Source of the DNA: Hyphomicrobiales bacterium
GTDB taxonomy: Bacteria; Pseudomonadota; Alphaproteobacteria; Rhizobiales; Xanthobacteraceae
Direction of reading: 5' to 3'
DNA: 26,234 bases
NCBI GenBank assembly: GCA_017304505.1
Contig: JAFKKQ010000243.1
Coordinates: 1-26,234, forward strand
How positions within the stretch are numbered: the first letter of the stretch is position 1; every line of letters begins with the position of its first letter. A model generated the notes under the pieces. It did not search any database, was not told where the DNA came from, and saw nothing but the letters and a program-made list of their open reading frames with translations. Positions 24,368 to 26,234 of this stretch are shown here, piece after piece. The translations under genes were made by a program, and so were the position numbers.

Positions 24368-24416
24368 GAGCATGATCCCGAAAAGTGGGTTCCGATTTTC
24401 GGATAAGATCATGCTC
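24368..24416. repeat. Palindromic intergenic repeat of the Rhizobiales type
   Basis: GAGCATGATC (24368-24377) pairs with GATCATGCTC (24407-24416). Next to them CCGAAAA (24378-24384) pairs with TTTTCGG (24396-24402), with an unpaired ATAA on the right side and an 11-base loop. From memory this core sequence recurs many times in Bradyrhizobium-like genomes. It lies 16 bases after the antiporter stop, between convergent genes. Confidence 0.75.
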
Positions 24417-24435
24417 AGTCAAAAAGATAAGCGAC

Positions 24436-24466
24436 GAGTCTGCTTCAACGCAGTTGAATCAGACTC
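24436..24466 (-). terminator. Hairpin at the 3' end of the thioesterase gene
   Basis: GAGTCTGCTTCAA (24436-24448) and TTGAATCAGACTC (24454-24466) pair except for one C/T mismatch. On the minus strand the hairpin begins at the last base of the thioesterase stop codon and is followed, 12 bases later, by a T-rich stretch (24420-24425). It probably ends the ispG-thioesterase transcript. Confidence 0.6.
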
Positions 24467-24921
24467 TAGCGCTTGTGGAGCGTTTTCCATACGCCCTTGG
24501 CCGTTGCGACGGTGCGAGTCCCGACCACGAGTTCGGCATCCATGAACACCAGTGAGCGTGTCCGGCGCACGACGCTGCACTTGGCTTCGACAAATTCGCC
24601 GATCTGAACGGCGTCGATGAAGTGCACATCGAGTTGAATGGTCGCTTGCGGCTGGCGCTCGTTGGCATACCAACAGGCCATTCCCATCGAGCGGTCGGCA
24701 AACGTCATCAGCATGCCGCCCTGGACGACGCCGCGACGGTTATGATGCTTCGGCTCGGCCACGAAGGCGTAGAGGTGTTTGTCGCCGGATTTGCGCGTCC
24801 AGAACGGGCCGACCAGCCCGACGAAACCTTCGTCCGTATAGGGTTCCCAACCGGCTGCGGCGGGATCGAAGGCCGCGGTTTCGATTGCTGCGGGCTTGGC
24901 CGGCGTTTCAGTGCTCGACAT
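24466..24921 (-). CDS. PaaI-type hotdog-fold thioesterase
   Basis: The 151-residue protein has a single hotdog domain. The signature HNRRGVVQGGMLMTFADRSMGMA (about residues 70-92) contains the Asn/Gly and Asp residues used by PaaI-like acyl-CoA thioesterases. The later strands (ATIQLDVHFIDAVQIGEFVEAKC and RSLVFMDAELVVGTRTVATAKGVWK) are also typical. An Ala/Pro-rich N-terminus of about 25 residues precedes the domain. The acyl-CoA substrate is unknown. The start ATG 24921 gives a normal family length, although no strong Shine-Dalgarno is seen. It lies 73 bases after ispG on the same strand, so cotranscription is likely, without an evident functional link. Confidence 0.85.
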   Translation of the reverse strand: MSSTETPAKPAAIETAAFDPAAAGWEPYTDEGFVGLVGPFWTRKSGDKHLYAFVAEPKHHNRRGVVQGGMLMTFADRSMGMACWYANERQPQATIQLDVHFIDAVQIGEFVEAKCSVVRRTRSLVFMDAELVVGTRTVATAKGVWKTLHKR

Positions 24922-24994
24922 TCGGGAAACTCGCTTCGACAGCGGACGAGGCCCGCGACGTGCGTCGCCGGCCGCGATGGTTTGGATGGGATGT

Positions 24995-26234
24995 TTATTC
25001 CGCCGCGGTTTGTCCGGCCCCACCGACGCCGTAGCGGCGGTCGATGTAGTCGATCACGAGTTTCTGGAAATCCTCGGCCACGGTCGGTCCGCGCAGTGTC
25101 ACGGCCTTCTTGCCGTCGATGAACACCGGAGCGGCGGGCGCCTCGCCGGTGCCGGGAAGCGAGATGCCGATGTCGGCGTGCTTGCTCTCGCCAGGGCCGT
25201 TGACGATGCAGCCCATCACCGCGACGTTCAGGGCTTCGACGCCGGGATATTTTTTCTTCCACTCCGGCATCGAGTCGCGGATGAACGACTGGATGCTGCC
25301 GGCGAGCTCCTGGAACGTGGTCGATGTTGTACGGCCGCAGCCGGGGCAGGCCGCGACCAGCGGCACGAAGGTGCGGAAGCCCATCGTCTGCAGGATCTCC
25401 TGCGCCACCTTCACCTCAAGCGTGCGGTCGCCGCCCGGTTCGGGCGTGAGCGAGACGCGGATGGTGTCGCCGATGCCTTGCTGCAGCAGGATGCCGAGCG
25501 CCGCCGACGACGCGACGATGCCCTTGGAGCCCATGCCGGCCTCGGTGAGGCCGAGGTGGATCGCATAGTCGGAACGTTTGGCGAGGTCGGCATAAACGAG
25601 CACCAGGTCCTGCACCGACGACACTTTCGCCGACAGGATGATCTTGTTGCGCGGCAGGCCGATCTCCTCGGCGCGCGCGGCCGACAGCAGCGCCGACTGC
25701 ACCATGGCCTCGCGGGTGATTTCGCGCACGTCCTTGGGGTCGTTGGACTTGGCGTTCTCGTCCATCAGGTGCGTCAGCAACTCCTGGTCGAGCGAGCCCC
25801 AATTGGCGCCGATGCGCACCGGCTTGTCGTGCTTGATCGCCATTTCGACGATGGCGGAGAACTGCTTGTCCTTCTTGTCCCTGAATCCGACGTTGCCGGG
25901 GTTGATGCGGTACCTGTCCAGCGCCTCGGCGCAGCCGGGGTGATCGGCCAAGAGCTTGTGGCCGATGTAGTGGAAGTCGCCGACGATCGGCACGTCGCAG
26001 CCGATCTTGAGCAGGCGCTCCTTGATCTTGGGCACGGCCGCCGCGGCTTCGTCGCGGTCCACGGTGATGCGCACGATCTCCGAGCCGGCATTGGCCAGCG
26101 CCGCCACCTGCCGGACGGTGGAATCCACGTCCGCGGTGTCGGTGTTGGTCATCGACTGGACTACGATGGGAGCCCCGCCGCCCACAGTGACGTTGCCGAC
26201 CTTGACCGCGACCGACGGCCGTCTCGCCTGCATT
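24995..26234 (-). CDS. ispG: 4-hydroxy-3-methylbut-2-en-1-yl diphosphate synthase (IspG/GcpE); start may lie outside
   Basis: This iron-sulfur enzyme of the MEP isoprenoid pathway converts methylerythritol cyclodiphosphate to HMBPP. The TIM-barrel domain opens with [21 protein letters not shown] and contains RINPGNVGF. The C-terminal domain carries the 4Fe-4S ligands Cys296 and Cys299 (CPGCGR) and Cys342 in GCIVNGPGE, with the conserved Glu349. An ATG at 26231-26233 would give 412 residues. However, the frame runs to the window edge, and alphaproteobacterial homologues usually have a somewhat longer N-terminus, so the true start may be beyond the edge. Together with ispA it supplies isoprenoid precursors. 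The thioesterase gene follows it. Confidence 0.94.
   Translation of the reverse strand, partial: MQARRPSVAVKVGNVTVGGGAPIVVQSMTNTDTADVDSTVRQVAALANAGSEIVRITVDRDEAAAAVPKIKERLLKIGCDVPIVGDFHYIGHKLLADHPGCAEALDRYRINPGNVGFRDKKDKQFSAIVEMAIKHDKPVRIGANWGSLDQELLTHLMDENAKSNDPKDVREITREAMVQSALLSAARAEEIGLPRNKIILSAKVSSVQDLVLVYADLAKRSDYAIHLGLTEAGMGSKGIVASSAALGILLQQGIGDTIRVSLTPEPGGDRTLEVKVAQEILQTMGFRTFVPLVAACPGCGRTTSTTFQELAGSIQSFIRDSMPEWKKKYPGVEALNVAVMGCIVNGPGESKHADIGISLPGTGEAPAAPVFIDGKKAVTLRGPTVAEDFQKLVIDYIDRRYGVGGAGQTAAE

Overview
The window reads as chromosome of a GC-rich alphaproteobacterium, most likely Hyphomicrobiales (Rhizobiales) near the Bradyrhizobium / Xanthobacteraceae group. The reasons are the phaB-phaA / phaR locus, the rpmF-mtgA-ispA neighbourhood, GC-rich coding sequence with GTG and TTG starts, and short intergenic palindromes of the kind common in these genomes. 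No rRNA, tRNA, CRISPR array, transposase, integrase or phage gene was seen. Family assignments come from reading the protein sequences; no database search was possible.

Left part (1-4970): the 3' end of a sulfatase gene, then a relic of an AprI/Inh-type inhibitor gene. Next come a small mechanosensitive channel gene (mscS family), the intact two-domain inhibitor gene that matches the relic, and two divergent dehydrogenase genes (D-2-hydroxyacid dehydrogenase on minus, beta-hydroxyacid dehydrogenase on plus). The last of these ends at a strong intrinsic terminator.

Middle part (5055-10824): an orphan solute-binding protein and a GlcG/HbpS-like protein precede what looks like an aromatic-acid catabolic cluster. 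Two genes run on minus (FAH-family hydrolase, then a signal-less protein resembling 4,5-dihydroxyphthalate decarboxylase). Two run divergently on plus (VOC-type extradiol dioxygenase with its His-His-Glu ligands, and an ACMSD/gamma-resorcylate decarboxylase-type amidohydrolase with its metal ligands). Together they could decarboxylate a hydroxylated aromatic acid, open the ring and process the product. The substrate is unknown, and this is the best candidate for an undescribed system here.

Right part (10923-26234): a lysine 2,3-aminomutase-like radical SAM gene translationally coupled to a cupin_5 gene; phaB and phaA with a strong hairpin between them; divergent phaR; an HtrA/DegP periplasmic protease; and a PAS-GGDEF(degenerate)-EAL signalling protein. 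Then come a small conserved-looking basic protein, a membrane protein, rpmF, mtgA, ispA, a DUF1345 membrane protein, a CPA1 Na+/H+ antiporter broken by an apparent 20-nt deletion, a PaaI-type thioesterase and ispG at the right edge. Two isoprenoid genes (ispA, ispG) fall in this part.
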